Assembly: GCA_947481985.1 (NCBI GenBank)
Contig: CANKIK010000005.1
Span: 1 to 64,000, forward strand
Source: QWOP01 sp003669605
GTDB taxonomy: Bacteria; Planctomycetota; Planctomycetia; Pirellulales; UBA1268
Direction: 5' to 3'
DNA: 64,000 bases
The notes under the pieces are model-generated. The model searched no databases, was not told where the DNA came from, and saw only the letters and a program-made list of their open reading frames with translations. The position numbers and the translations under genes are program-made. Each line of letters starts with the position of its first letter. Within the stretch, counting starts at the first letter, position 1. Positions 44,638 through 54,189 of the stretch are shown in pieces.

Positions 44638-46668
44638 ATGGCCAAGCGTTCCCCACCACACCGCCGCGTCTCGGGCGTCGTACCGATCCTCGTCGCCATC
44701 TCCGTGGGGAGCATGACGTGGGCGGCGCTGTCAGTTTGGCATGATTCCTCCGCCGGGCCCCGCATTGTCCGCTCGGTTGCTGACACGCTTTCCATGGGGC
44801 CGTGGGCAGATCGATTCCTCGAGCTCATCGCGCTCCAGCCATCTGCGATCTTCGAAGAGGTGGATGAGGAAAACGACGAGGAAGAGGACGACGACAACTC
44901 TCTCGCGGGAGAAGCGGTCGTCGCGCTCTCCCCCGGCGCTGCGATGACGCCGGACCCAAACGCTCAGGCGGCATCACCCCGGGCCGCCGCCAATGCACCG
45001 GCCGAACTGGCCACCGTGACTCAAGCCCCCCTGCAAGCCTCCGGCGACACCGCTCCGGTGACGCCCGCCGCGGCGTTACCGCTGGAGATGCTCACCGCCG
45101 CCACGTCGCCGCTTGAGCCACTGGATACATCGAGCCCGCGGGCCACTCTGCGGGGCTTCTGCGACACAATCGACCACGTCTACCGGAACCTCATTGCCGG
45201 TCTCACCCGTGACACGCGGCTGGAGAATGCCCACCTCATCCGCCAGGGGCTCACCTGCCTCGACCTCTCCGAATTTGCCCCCGCGCTTGCTGAATCGAAG
45301 GGGCGCGAGGCCGCCACCTGCCTCAAGGAGGTCTTTGACCGGATCCCGTTCCCCGCCGACTCCGCCATCCCGGATGCAGCGGCGGTGAAGGCCGATTCGA
45401 TCACCCGCTGGCGAGTCCCCGGCACCGAGATCGTGCTGATGCAGATTGAATCGGGAGTGCGGCAGGGGGATTTCGTCTTCACCTCCGAGTCGGTCACCCG
45501 GGCCGAGGGGTATTACTTCCGCGTCCGCAACCTCCCCTACAAGTCCGATGCCGGCAGCCCAGGCCTCTACAACGCCTACGTCACCGTCGGCGGCAATCTG
45601 ATCCCCGAGTCTTTTATCCGCGGCCTGCCCCACTGGGCCCATTGCGTGGTCCTTGGTGAAACCGTCTGGCAGTGGGCTGCCGCGGTGCTGCTGGCGATGG
45701 CCTTTGGTCTGGTGGCGATGCTTGCCTCAGCGTTCCCGCGGATCTTCCGCCCCGGCTGGAGCCGTTCGATCACCAGTTTCCTTCTCCCGGTGGTGCTGGC
45801 CGGCGGCAGCGTCGTGGCCGATTGGCTGCTGACATTTCAGGTCCGTCTCACCGGCGACACTCTGGTTGCATCGAAGCTCACTTTGAGGCTCACGCTCTAC
45901 GCCGGCGCCATCGCGGCAGTGATGGCGGTGATGGCGCGAATCACCGGGTTGCTGGTCCGCACGCAGTGCCGGCGTCAGGACGGAATCGATGTCCAACTCA
46001 TCCGTCTGGCTTGCCGGGTGTGCACGTTCGTGATCGTCGCCTGGATCGGCATCCATGCCGCCGACTCTCTCGGCATTCCGGTGGCGCCGCTGCTGGCCGG
46101 ACTCGGTGCCAGCGGCTTGGCAGTGGCCCTCGCTGCCCAGTACTCGATCGAGAACCTGATTGCCGGTGTCGTCCTCTTCACCGACAAACCGGTGCGGATC
46201 GGCGATGAGTGCCAGTTTGGCGAGGTCCGAGGACGCGTCGAACAGATCGGCCTGCGTTCCACCAGGATCCGCGGCAGCGATCGCTCGCTGATCTCTGTGC
46301 CCAACGCCGAGTTCGCCAAGGTGCAGTTGGTGAACTACACCCGCCGTGATCGGATTCCCATCCGGCTCCCGGTGGAGATCCGCCGCGATGTCAGCCCCGC
46401 TCAGGTTCGCGACCTGCTCACGCGGTTCCGCGACGTCGTCGGCGACCACGTCCGTCTCGATCCGGGCTCGCCGCGCGTCCGGCTGACGGGACAATCGTCG
46501 GAGGCCTACACGATCGAGATCTCGGCTGTGGCGCTGACCAGCGACGAAGGCGAGATGCAGACGATTCGCGAAGAGATCCTGCTGTCGATCATGGACGAGA
46601 TCGAACGCCGCCACTGCGACATCCATGGCGAGGAGACTGGGCAGCCGCTGTTGCGTGCAGTCGCCTAG
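44638..46668 (+). CDS. MscS-family mechanosensitive ion channel with long N-terminal extracytoplasmic region
   Basis: A 676-residue membrane protein. A first hydrophobic segment (VVPILVAISVGSMTWAALSV) is followed by an acidic run (EEVDEENDEEEDDDN, about 80-95), an Ala/Pro-rich linker and a folded region to about residue 335. Four to five membrane helices follow (about 340-500), then the MscS pore helix and beta domain: LLAGLGASGLAVALAAQYSI, ENLIAGVVLFTDKPVRIGDEC, VEQIGLRSTRIRGSDRSLISV and VPNAEFAKVQLVNYTRRDRI. It should open under membrane tension. The ATG at 44638 was chosen because the preceding 41 in-frame codons look non-coding. Confidence 0.9.
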   Translation: MAKRSPPHRRVSGVVPILVAISVGSMTWAALSVWHDSSAGPRIVRSVADTLSMGPWADRFLELIALQPSAIFEEVDEENDEEEDDDNSLAGEAVVALSPGAAMTPDPNAQAASPRAAANAPAELATVTQAPLQASGDTAPVTPAAALPLEMLTAATSPLEPLDTSSPRATLRGFCDTIDHVYRNLIAGLTRDTRLENAHLIRQGLTCLDLSEFAPALAESKGREAATCLKEVFDRIPFPADSAIPDAAAVKADSITRWRVPGTEIVLMQIESGVRQGDFVFTSESVTRAEGYYFRVRNLPYKSDAGSPGLYNAYVTVGGNLIPESFIRGLPHWAHCVVLGETVWQWAAAVLLAMAFGLVAMLASAFPRIFRPGWSRSITSFLLPVVLAGGSVVADWLLTFQVRLTGDTLVASKLTLRLTLYAGAIAAVMAVMARITGLLVRTQCRRQDGIDVQLIRLACRVCTFVIVAWIGIHAADSLGIPVAPLLAGLGASGLAVALAAQYSIENLIAGVVLFTDKPVRIGDECQFGEVRGRVEQIGLRSTRIRGSDRSLISVPNAEFAKVQLVNYTRRDRIPIRLPVEIRRDVSPAQVRDLLTRFRDVVGDHVRLDPGSPRVRLTGQSSEAYTIEISAVALTSDEGEMQTIREEILLSIMDEIERRHCDIHGEETGQPLLRAVA

Positions 46669-46768
46669 GCCGTGGGGTGGTCTGAACGTGGCCCCCGGGA
46701 TGCCTGCCGGCCCTCGACCGGATGGGGAGACTCGACGTACGATAGGGGAGGTCGTCCGCGGCCCAGCT

Positions 46769-46879
46769 GGTTATGGATACACTGCCGGCCCTCGCCGCAC
46801 GAGGCGGTCGCGAGTGCGAAGCACTCGAGAAAACCGGCGGTTTTTGAAGTGGAAAAAGGTCAGGGATGAATTTTTCCAC
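46769..46879 (-). repeat. Dispersed intergenic repeat, copy D
   Basis: On the minus strand: GTGGAAAAATTCATCCCTGA, then CCTTTTTCCAC closing a 9-bp hairpin, CCGGTTTTCTC, the perfect hairpin CGAGTGC-TTC-GCACTCG, CGACCGCCTCGTGC, CCGGCAGTGTATCCAT. It lies 46 bp upstream of the DUF1501 gene, in opposite orientation to copy B on the other side of that gene. Confidence 0.85.
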
Positions 46880-46925
46880 CGGCTGCTAGTTCCCCCGGAT
46901 CTTCCTCTCCCGGAATCGCCCCGCG

Positions 46926-48287
46926 ATGAAACCCGACCAGTCGCTCCCCGCCACCGGCCTCGGTCGCCGCGAATTGCTCCGCATCGGCGCTTTGAGCATC
47001 TTTGGCGCGGCCGGCGTCGATGCCGGCCCGCGGGGCATTGCCCGGGGGGCAAATGCCTCCGCCAGCATTCCCGCCGACGGCTGGCAGCGGCAGTGCATCT
47101 TCATCCTCCTTCAAGGGGGCGCCAGCCACATCGATCTCTGGGATCCGAAGCCGCGCGCGGTGGCCGAGATCCGCGGTCCGTTCCAGCCGATCGCCACCAA
47201 CGTTCCGGGGATCCAGTTCGGCGAACTTTTGCAGCGCTCAGCGGCAGTCGCCGACAAATTGTGTGTCATCCGCTCCATGACCCACCGCTTTTCTAACCAC
47301 ATCGCCGGCACCTACATCACCCTTACCGGATCGACCAAGCAGCCCGATCAGGACCGCGAGGCCCATTCCGACGACTTTCCCGGTCCCGGAGCGGTGCTCA
47401 ACGCCTTGCAGGTCTCGCCCCCTGGCGTACCACGGAGCGTGTCGCTCCCGAATTGGCTGAGCATTCCCGGCCCCTCCAATCGGATGCCGGGGCAGTACGG
47501 CGGGTTCCTGGGGGCGGTCCATGATCCGTTCATCGTCGAAGGGGATCCCAATGCTGCTGGCTACAAGCCGCTGGCCCTGACGCTCGCCGAGGGGATGACC
47601 ACCGACCGCCTCGGGAGCCGGCTGGAACTCAACCGCCGCTTAGACGGCGTCGCGCGCCTCCTTGAGAAGGAACAGCGGCAGCAGTACGACCGCCTTCAAC
47701 AAAGCGCCTATGACCTTGTCGCCGACGGCCGCTTTCGACGGGCCCTTGATCTCAATGAGGAGTCTGCCGCCACGCGTGACGCCTACGGACGGACGAAGTT
47801 TGGCCAGTCGCTATTGCTGGCCAGACGCCTGATGGAAGCGGGAGTGCAGTTTGTGGCCTACAACGCCTTCAATCAGGAGTGGGATACGCACGGCGGCCTA
47901 CTGGGCCGCTACAAGCAGATCGTGCCACCAATGGACCAGGCATTCGCGGCGCTGGTTGCTGATCTGGCCGACCGCGGATTGCTGGAGCGGACGATGGTCG
48001 TCAACACCGGGGAGTTTGGCCGCACGCCGACGATCAACAAGGACGCCGGTCGCGACCACTGGCCCAACGTCTATTCCACCGTGCTTGCCGGAGGGGGCGT
48101 CCGCGGCGGAGTGATTTTCGGGGCGAGCGATTCCAAGGGAGCGGAGCCCGCCGACCGCCCGGCGTCGCCGGCCGATCTCCTGGCGACGGTCTACGACAGG
48201 CTCGGTGTGCCGCCGGCCACGGAACTCCGCGACCGTTTGAACCGGCCGATCCAGCTCTCCGACGGCCACGTCCTGCCAGTCTGCTGA
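46926..48287 (+). CDS. DUF1501 family exported protein
   Basis: A 453-residue DUF1501 protein, an alkaline-phosphatase-like/sulfatase-like family very abundant in planctomycetes and of unknown substrate. The N-terminus GLGRRELLRIGALSIFGAAG is a Tat-type signal (RRELLRIG). Family segments: CIFILLQGGASHIDLWDPKP, MTHRFSNHIAGTYITLTGS, WDTHGGLLGRYKQIVPPMDQ, ADRGLLERTMVVNTGEFGRT and AGRDHWPNVYSTVLAGGGVRG. It is bracketed by inverted copies of a dispersed repeat (D and B). Confidence 0.92.
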   Translation: MKPDQSLPATGLGRRELLRIGALSIFGAAGVDAGPRGIARGANASASIPADGWQRQCIFILLQGGASHIDLWDPKPRAVAEIRGPFQPIATNVPGIQFGELLQRSAAVADKLCVIRSMTHRFSNHIAGTYITLTGSTKQPDQDREAHSDDFPGPGAVLNALQVSPPGVPRSVSLPNWLSIPGPSNRMPGQYGGFLGAVHDPFIVEGDPNAAGYKPLALTLAEGMTTDRLGSRLELNRRLDGVARLLEKEQRQQYDRLQQSAYDLVADGRFRRALDLNEESAATRDAYGRTKFGQSLLLARRLMEAGVQFVAYNAFNQEWDTHGGLLGRYKQIVPPMDQAFAALVADLADRGLLERTMVVNTGEFGRTPTINKDAGRDHWPNVYSTVLAGGGVRGGVIFGASDSKGAEPADRPASPADLLATVYDRLGVPPATELRDRLNRPIQLSDGHVLPVC

Positions 48288-48304
48288 TCCCCTTCTTGCT
48301 ATCC

Positions 48305-48417
48305 GTGGAAAAAGTTATCCCTGACCTTTTTCCACTGCGGATATTCCCGGTTTTCTCCAGTGCTGCGCACTCGGGACCGCCTCGTGCAGCAAGTGACAGC
48401 AGTTTATCCACAGCCTG
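48305..48417 (+). repeat. Dispersed intergenic repeat, copy B (best-preserved)
   Basis: Begins with a perfect 10-bp hairpin, GTGGAAAAAG at 48305-48314 and CTTTTTCCAC at 48326-48335 around an 11-base loop TTATCCCTGAC. Then CCCGGTTTTCTC, a second hairpin AGTGC-TGC-GCACT, GACCGCCTCGTGC and CAGTTTATCCACAGCCTG. The outer GTGGA and TCCAC are inverted. A further 7-bp inverted repeat, CAGCCTG-T-CAGGCTG (48411-48425), spans its right end. The first hairpin lies 17 bp after the DUF1501 stop and could act as a terminator. Confidence 0.88.
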
Positions 48418-48566
48418 TCAGGCTGCAGCCGATTGATGGGGGCCTGGAAGAGGCGACTTCCGGCCAGATGCAGGCACCGGGCCGGTCGGCTATAGTGCCG
48501 ACAGAGTCCCGGGGGTCGTTCTCACTCGCCGCACGCTTGCCGCGGCTGCATCCGGAGTTTTCCACC

Positions 48567-49874
48567 ATGCCGTTCTCCCGTCCTGCATCCACGATCCCTG
48601 GCCCGGCGCGGACATCCCGCCGCGGGTTGCTCAAGACCGGCCTGTCGCTGTCCGCGGCGGCCATCGCCCCGACAGTCATCCCCGGCTCGGCCCTCGGCCT
48701 CGACGGCACGATCCCGCCGAGTGAGCGTGTCGTTCTCGGCGGCATCGGCATCGGCAACCGCGGCACCTACGACCTCGGCTGCTTCCTCGAGCAGCAAGAT
48801 GTGCAGTTCACCGCGATCTGCGACGTCAAGGAAAACCGCCGCGTTGGCATCAAGAAGATGGCCGACGAGAAATATGGAAATGATTCCTGTGCGATGTATC
48901 AGGATTTCCGCGAACTCCTCGACCGCAACGACATCGACGCCGTCCTCATCGCCACCGGCCCCAACTGGCACACCACCGCAAGCGTCTACGCGGCGAAGGC
49001 CGGCAAGGACATTTACTGCGAGAAGCCCTGCTCGAAAAACATCGCGCAGAGCCTTCTTCTCCGCGACACGATCCGCCGCACCGGCCGCGTCTTCCAGGCC
49101 GGCACCCAGCGCCGCAACCTTCCCCACTTCGCGTTTGCCTGCGAGTTGGCCCGCACTGGCCGCTTGGGGAAAATGAAGCGGGTCTACGCCCATCCCGCCG
49201 GAATGACGGCAAGCACCAGCGGCTGGCTGCCTGCGGAGAACGAACCGCCGAAGGAGGTTGTCGATTGGAATATGTACCTCGGCCCGGCGGCCTGGCGGCC
49301 CTTCAACGCCAAACTCCTCGACGGCTTCAACTTCGAGAAGGGGGGCGGGCTCGTCGGCGGCGGCGTCCTCGAATGGGGCTCGCACTGCGTCGATCTGTGC
49401 CAATGGGCCGTCAACGACTGCCCGCCGCCGGTGGAGTATGCCCCGCCAGTCGATGGCCAGATCGTCTGTAAGTATGTCGACGGTGTGGAACTGATCTTCC
49501 GCGAGAAGGATTGGATCCCACTCGGCTCCTGCCCGGTGCGTTTTGAGGGGGAAGATGGTTGGGTCGAGGCGGGGGACTCAGGGAAACTCGTCCTCTCGTC
49601 GCCCGAACTCCTCGCCGGACGGACTGTCGAGGAGATCGGTGGTTACCCGGCGACGTTCCATGTCCGCGACTTCCTCGACTGCGTCAAGACCCGCGGCAAG
49701 CCGAAGGGGAATGCCGACGCGGCCTGCAACGCGCACATCGCCTGCCATGCAGCCAACGTGGCCCTGTTCCTCGGCAGGCCGGTGAAGTTCGACAACGCCA
49801 CCAATGCGTTCGTTGACGACGTCGAGGCCAACCGACTCCGCTCGGAGGCCCTGCGTGAGCCGTGGCGGATCTGA
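48567..49874 (+). CDS. Gfo/Idh/MocA-family oxidoreductase with export-type N-terminus
   Basis: A 435-residue oxidoreductase. The N-terminus has TSRRGLLKTGLSLSAAAIAP, a Tat-type signal (SRRGLLK). The Rossmann start is VVLGGIGIGNRGTYDLGCFL, followed by FTAICDVKENRRVGIKKMAD, DAVLIATGPNWHTTASVYAA and DIYCEKPCSKNIAQSLLL with the EKP family motif, then FQAGTQRRNLPHFAFACELA. The last part has GGGVLEWGSHCVDLCQWAVN and FLDCVKTRGKPKGNADAAC. The substrate is unknown. A HEAT-repeat exported protein follows after 67 bp on the same strand. Confidence 0.9.
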   Translation: MPFSRPASTIPGPARTSRRGLLKTGLSLSAAAIAPTVIPGSALGLDGTIPPSERVVLGGIGIGNRGTYDLGCFLEQQDVQFTAICDVKENRRVGIKKMADEKYGNDSCAMYQDFRELLDRNDIDAVLIATGPNWHTTASVYAAKAGKDIYCEKPCSKNIAQSLLLRDTIRRTGRVFQAGTQRRNLPHFAFACELARTGRLGKMKRVYAHPAGMTASTSGWLPAENEPPKEVVDWNMYLGPAAWRPFNAKLLDGFNFEKGGGLVGGGVLEWGSHCVDLCQWAVNDCPPPVEYAPPVDGQIVCKYVDGVELIFREKDWIPLGSCPVRFEGEDGWVEAGDSGKLVLSSPELLAGRTVEEIGGYPATFHVRDFLDCVKTRGKPKGNADAACNAHIACHAANVALFLGRPVKFDNATNAFVDDVEANRLRSEALREPWRI

Positions 49875-49941
49875 TCCGCCACCGTTCACCCCAGCAGCCG
49901 CCTCCCCGATCCCAACCACCCCATTTCAGGACCCTTCTTTC

Positions 49942-52080
49942 ATGATGCTCAACACCCTCTTTCGCCGTTTCATCCTGGCCACCGCGCTGGCAGCGAGCGC
50001 TTCGCTTGCCATCCCATCGGCCCGCGCCGCCGATGGCCGTAACGATCTGGAAAAGGCGGCGATCGCGGTCCTCCGCAGCGACGCAGCCGAAGCCGACAAG
50101 GCGCTTGCCTGCAAGCAGATCGCCATCTTTGGATCTGCCGATGCGGTGCCCGATCTCGCCGCGCTGCTCGACAACGAGAAGTTGCACTCCTGGGCCCGCA
50201 CCGGGCTGGAGGCGATCCCCGGTCCTGAGGCCGACGGGGCCTTGCGGGCTGCCGCCGCGACGCTCTCCGGCAACCTGCTCGTCGGGACCATCAATTCACT
50301 CGGTGTGCGCAAGGACGCAGGAGCCTTGGCTGTGCTCACGCAGCGGCTGGCTGACCGCGACCCCGACGTCGCCTCGGCAGCAGCCGTTGCGCTTGGCCAC
50401 CTGGGAACGCTGCCGGCAATCTCGGCGCTGAAAAGCGCGCTGCCGAGAGCCAATGGTGCGGTCCAGTCGGCGATCGCCGAGGGCTGCATCTACGCTGCCG
50501 AAGAGCTCCTCGCCGCCGGCAAGGCGAGCGACGCCGCCGCCCTCTACGACGAAGTCCGCAAGGCCCCCGTTCCGGCACAGCGGAAACTCGAGGCGACTCG
50601 AGGCGCGATTCTCGCCCGTGGAGACGACGCAGCGCCGCTTCTCATTGAGCAGTTGCAGTCGCCCGAACAATCGCTCTTCCGCCTCGGTCTCACCACCGCT
50701 CGGGAGGTGAAGCAGGGCAAGTGTGACGCGGCCCTCGTGGCCGAGTTGCCGAAGTTGCCTGCTGCCCGGGCCGCCTTGCTGCTCCGGGCGCTGGCCGATC
50801 GAAAGAGTCCGGCTGCGGTCGAGGCTCTCATTGCGGCTGCTGGGAAGGGGGGCAAAGAGACGCGGCTGGCAGCGCTTGAATCGCTGGGGGCAGCGGGCAA
50901 CGCCAAGGCGCTCGCCGTACTTCTCGAAGGGGCCGTTGATGCCGACGCCGATCTCGCCCGGGCCGCCACGGCGTCGATCTCGAGCCTCTCCGGCACCGAG
51001 GTCAACTCCGAGATCAAGAAGCGGCTCTCGAACGCTCAGGGGAAACTGCTGCCGATGCTCTTGGAACTCGTCGGCCAGCGGCGGATCGACGCGATTCCGC
51101 CGGCGCTGGCTGCGGTCGATTCGCAGGATCCCGCCACACGGGCCGCGGCGCTTGCCGCCCTGGGAAACATCGTTGATGTTGAGCGGCTTCCGGTCCTGGT
51201 GTCGCAGGTGGTGAAGCCGCGTGACGAGACCGACGCTGCCAATGCGAAGAAGGCCTTGCTGACGGCGGCGATCCGCATGCCTGACCGTGAGGCTTGCTCC
51301 AGCGCGGTGGTTGCACCACTCTCATCGGCTCCCGCCGCCGCCAAGCAAGTGCTGTTGGAAACTCTCGGGGCCGTGGGGGGTACGAAGGCCCTCACCGCCG
51401 TGGCTGCCGCTGCCAAGAACGGCGACGACGCCCAGAAGGATGTTGCCAGCAGGTTGCTCGGTGAATGGATGACCCCCGACGCCGCTCCGGTTCTTCTCGA
51501 TCTCTCCAAGACGCTCGCGGAGGACAAGTACCGGGGCCGCGCCATCCGTGGCTTCATCCGCATTGCCCGGCAGTTCAAGCTTGAGCAGTCCGAGCGGGCG
51601 AAGATGGCCTTGGAGGCGTTCTCGGCAGCGAAGACTGCGGCCGAGAAGAAACTCGTTCTTGAGGTGGCCCGACGCTACCCCGACATGGAAATGCTGAAGC
51701 TTGCTGCCAAAGCTGGTGCCGATGACGAACTCAAGCCTGAATCCCGGATCGCCGCCGCGGCGATCGTGAAGAAACTCCCCGAGGAGTCTGCTGAGGCCTA
51801 TGCGCTTGCCAAGGGACTGGGCCTTGAGAAGGTGTCTCTCGAGATCGTGAAAGCGACCTACGGTTCTGGCGACCGGCAGAAAGATGTTACCGATGTGGTC
51901 CGCAAGAACGCCGGCAGCCTGCCGCTGATCTATATCGCAGGAAACGGCTTTAATGCTGTCTTCGGCGGCGATCCGGCTCCCAGCGCCGTCAAGCATCTTG
52001 TGATCCAGTACACGATCGATGGCCAGCCTGGGGAAGCGATGATCGAAGAGAACGGCACCATCGTCCTGGCCACCCCCTGA
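49942..52080 (+). CDS. Exported HEAT-repeat protein
   Basis: A 712-residue exported alpha-solenoid. A signal peptide (FILATALAASASLAIPSARA) is followed by about fifteen helix pairs of the HEAT/PBS-lyase type, for example AVPDLAALLDNEKLHSWART, VASAAAVALGHLGTLPAISA, RLAALESLGAAGNAKALAVL and ATRAAALAALGNIVDVERLP. HEAT solenoids usually bind proteins. The last 60 residues are non-repeat (VTDVVRKNAGSLPLIYIAGN). It follows the oxidoreductase gene closely in the same direction, an arrangement that hints at a shared extracytoplasmic role. Confidence 0.85.
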   Translation: MMLNTLFRRFILATALAASASLAIPSARAADGRNDLEKAAIAVLRSDAAEADKALACKQIAIFGSADAVPDLAALLDNEKLHSWARTGLEAIPGPEADGALRAAAATLSGNLLVGTINSLGVRKDAGALAVLTQRLADRDPDVASAAAVALGHLGTLPAISALKSALPRANGAVQSAIAEGCIYAAEELLAAGKASDAAALYDEVRKAPVPAQRKLEATRGAILARGDDAAPLLIEQLQSPEQSLFRLGLTTAREVKQGKCDAALVAELPKLPAARAALLLRALADRKSPAAVEALIAAAGKGGKETRLAALESLGAAGNAKALAVLLEGAVDADADLARAATASISSLSGTEVNSEIKKRLSNAQGKLLPMLLELVGQRRIDAIPPALAAVDSQDPATRAAALAALGNIVDVERLPVLVSQVVKPRDETDAANAKKALLTAAIRMPDREACSSAVVAPLSSAPAAAKQVLLETLGAVGGTKALTAVAAAAKNGDDAQKDVASRLLGEWMTPDAAPVLLDLSKTLAEDKYRGRAIRGFIRIARQFKLEQSERAKMALEAFSAAKTAAEKKLVLEVARRYPDMEMLKLAAKAGADDELKPESRIAAAAIVKKLPEESAEAYALAKGLGLEKVSLEIVKATYGSGDRQKDVTDVVRKNAGSLPLIYIAGNGFNAVFGGDPAPSAVKHLVIQYTIDGQPGEAMIEENGTIVLATP

Positions 52081-52176
52081 AACGGAAATGCTTGAGACGC
52101 CAATGCCTCAGCAGGCACGTGGTGGGAAATTCCTGCCGCGGTCGGGGGCCGTAGACCCAGAAACAGTTCCAGAGAC

Positions 52177-54105
52177 ATGGCGGGTACCATCCGCAGTGAA
52201 ACCGACGATGGGGGGGTCCTCACGGCCTGGGTCGATCTTTCCGACCGGCCGGTGAATCTGCTCTCGGCCGCCGTGTGGGACGACTTGGAATTGTTGGTAG
52301 GCCGTGTGGCCCACGCGCCCCCCAGCGGTCTGGTGATCGCCTCGGCGAAGCCGGGCAGTTTTGTTGCCGGTGCCGATCTCCATACAGTCCTCGATCTCGA
52401 CGACGACGCCCTCCGGGCCCACATTCTCCGCGGGCAGAGGATCCTCGATGAGTTGGAGTCTCTCCCCTTTACGACCGTGGCAGCGATTGCTGGCGACGCT
52501 CTGGGGGGCGGTCTGGAGTTGGCGCTGGCCTGCCGGCTGCGAGTGGTCGTCGATGATCCGAGAATTGGCCTCGGACTCCCAGAAACGACGCTTGGCCTCG
52601 TGCCCGCCTGGGGAGGCACCAGCCGGTTGCCGCGGCGGGTAGGTCTTGCCGCGGGATTAAAAATGCTCGTCACCGGGAAGACCCTGCACCCGGCAGACGC
52701 CCTGTCCATCGGGCTGGTCGATGCGGTCGTCGCGGATGAGGAGTTGCTCGCTGTCGCGCGCCGCTTGGCGGCGGCACCCGCGGCGCTTTCTGCCAAGCCC
52801 TGGCCAGCCGATACCGCAGCGATCCTGGATCGCTCCAGGGCTGACACCCTGGCCCGGTCGGGCGGCAATCTGCCGGCACCGCGAGCGATCATTGATCTGG
52901 TGGAGACGGGCTGGAGACAGTTGCCCGCGGTGGCAGCGGAGGCACAGCGGGAGACGCTCCTCCGTCTGCGGCGCAGCGATGCCTGTCGCCATCTGGTGCG
53001 ACTGTTTTTCCTCCGATCTGCTGCCAAGCGCAGGGCTGCGATCGTGGCCGGTGGCACGCCGGCCCTGGTAAAGCACGCCGTGGTCGTCGGCGGTGGCACG
53101 ATGGGGACTGGGATCGCCGTGGCCCTTCGCGGCGCCGGCATCGAGGTTCAACTGATCGAGGCTGACGATTCCTCGGCGGCGGCTGCCTCGGCCAGGCTCG
53201 CGGGCTGGGGGGAATCGATCGCTGTTACCACCGACTTCTCTGCCGTTGGCCAAGCCGACCTCGTGGTCGAGGCGGTGGTGGAGTCGTTGGCTGCGAAACG
53301 AGAGGTCTTTGCCCGTCTCGATGAACAGGCGCCGGCGAGTGCTATCCTGGCCAGCAATACCAGTTCCCTGGCGATCGCTGCACTGGCGGCCGGCAGTCGT
53401 CATCCCGGCCGCGTGATCGGGCTGCACTTCTTCAATCCGGTGGCGAAGATGCCGCTGGTGGAGGTGGTGCGTTGGTCCGGCAGCTCGCCCGACGCGGTGG
53501 CCACTGGTGTTGCGGTTGCGGTTCGGGCTGGCAAGACTCCCGTGGTGGTCAATGACAGCCCGGGGTTTATCGTCAATCGCGTCCTCTTTCCCTATCTCGG
53601 CGAGGCAATCAGTGCGGTGGAGGCTGGGATGTCGGTCGCGGGGATCGACAGTGCGCTGCGTGCCTACGGGATGCCGATGGGCCCGCTCGAACTGGCCGAT
53701 GAGATTGGTCTCGATGTTGTCCGGGCCATCTTCGGCGCTCTTCAGCGGCCTCTCGGCCAGCGGTTCGAGCCGCCGCCGCTGCTCGAGCGGATGGTGGCAC
53801 GCGGCTGGTTGGGGAAGAAGAACGGTCGCGGTTTCTTCCTTCACTCCCCGGGAGCGCGGCCGATCCCCAATCCCGATCTGGTGGCGGAGTGTCGCGCAGC
53901 GGCCGACAACGCCGCCTTGCCGATCGCCGATCGGCTGGTGACGCGGATGGCCGACGAGGCCCGGATGCTGCTTGACGGAGGGGTTGTGGAATCAGCCGAC
54001 GCGATCGATCTGGCAACGGTGCTAGGGATGGGATTTGCACCCTTCCGCGGCGGGTTGGCGACGGCCGGGGGACTTTCGCTGCCGATGGAAAGAATGCATC
54101 CCTGA
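52177..54105 (+). CDS. FadB-like fusion: enoyl-CoA hydratase plus 3-hydroxyacyl-CoA dehydrogenase
   Basis: A 642-residue beta-oxidation enzyme, shorter than FadB/FadJ (about 715-730). The hydratase domain (about 10-200) has SFVAGADLHTVLDL and both catalytic glutamates, in LGGGLELALACRLRV and LGLPETTLGLVPAWGGTSRL. The dehydrogenase domain begins AVVVGGGTMGTGIAVALRGA (about 307), with SNTSSLAIAAL and the catalytic His in GLHFFNPVAKMPLVEV, then FIVNRVLFPYLGEAI and GPLELADEIGLDVV. It should hydrate enoyl-CoA and oxidise the 3-hydroxyacyl-CoA. The last six residues and the stop codon lie in dispersed repeat copy E. Confidence 0.93.
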   Translation: MAGTIRSETDDGGVLTAWVDLSDRPVNLLSAAVWDDLELLVGRVAHAPPSGLVIASAKPGSFVAGADLHTVLDLDDDALRAHILRGQRILDELESLPFTTVAAIAGDALGGGLELALACRLRVVVDDPRIGLGLPETTLGLVPAWGGTSRLPRRVGLAAGLKMLVTGKTLHPADALSIGLVDAVVADEELLAVARRLAAAPAALSAKPWPADTAAILDRSRADTLARSGGNLPAPRAIIDLVETGWRQLPAVAAEAQRETLLRLRRSDACRHLVRLFFLRSAAKRRAAIVAGGTPALVKHAVVVGGGTMGTGIAVALRGAGIEVQLIEADDSSAAAASARLAGWGESIAVTTDFSAVGQADLVVEAVVESLAAKREVFARLDEQAPASAILASNTSSLAIAALAAGSRHPGRVIGLHFFNPVAKMPLVEVVRWSGSSPDAVATGVAVAVRAGKTPVVVNDSPGFIVNRVLFPYLGEAISAVEAGMSVAGIDSALRAYGMPMGPLELADEIGLDVVRAIFGALQRPLGQRFEPPPLLERMVARGWLGKKNGRGFFLHSPGARPIPNPDLVAECRAAADNAALPIADRLVTRMADEARMLLDGGVVESADAIDLATVLGMGFAPFRGGLATAGGLSLPMERMHP

Positions 54106-54189
54106 CATGGCTCTTTGTGACAGCCTCTGGTTGTGTCAGAGTGCTGCGGACTCGCGACAGACTCGTGCCTGGAGTCTATCCACCGCCTG
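54085..54189 (+). repeat. Dispersed repeat, copy E, overlapping the 3' end of the FadB-like gene
   Basis: Shows ATGGAAAGAATGCATCCCTG at its start, then GGTTGTGTC in place of CGGTTTTCTC, GTGCTGCGGACTCGCGAC, ACTCGTGCC and CTATCCACCGCCTG in family order. Bases 54103-54105 (TGA of ATCCCTGA) are the stop codon of the FadB-like gene. More diverged than copies B and D. Confidence 0.65.

Noticed and set aside
52657..53844. 395-codon minus-strand frame opposite the FadB-like gene
   Set aside because: Antisense to a gene with full catalytic motifs; no homology seen.
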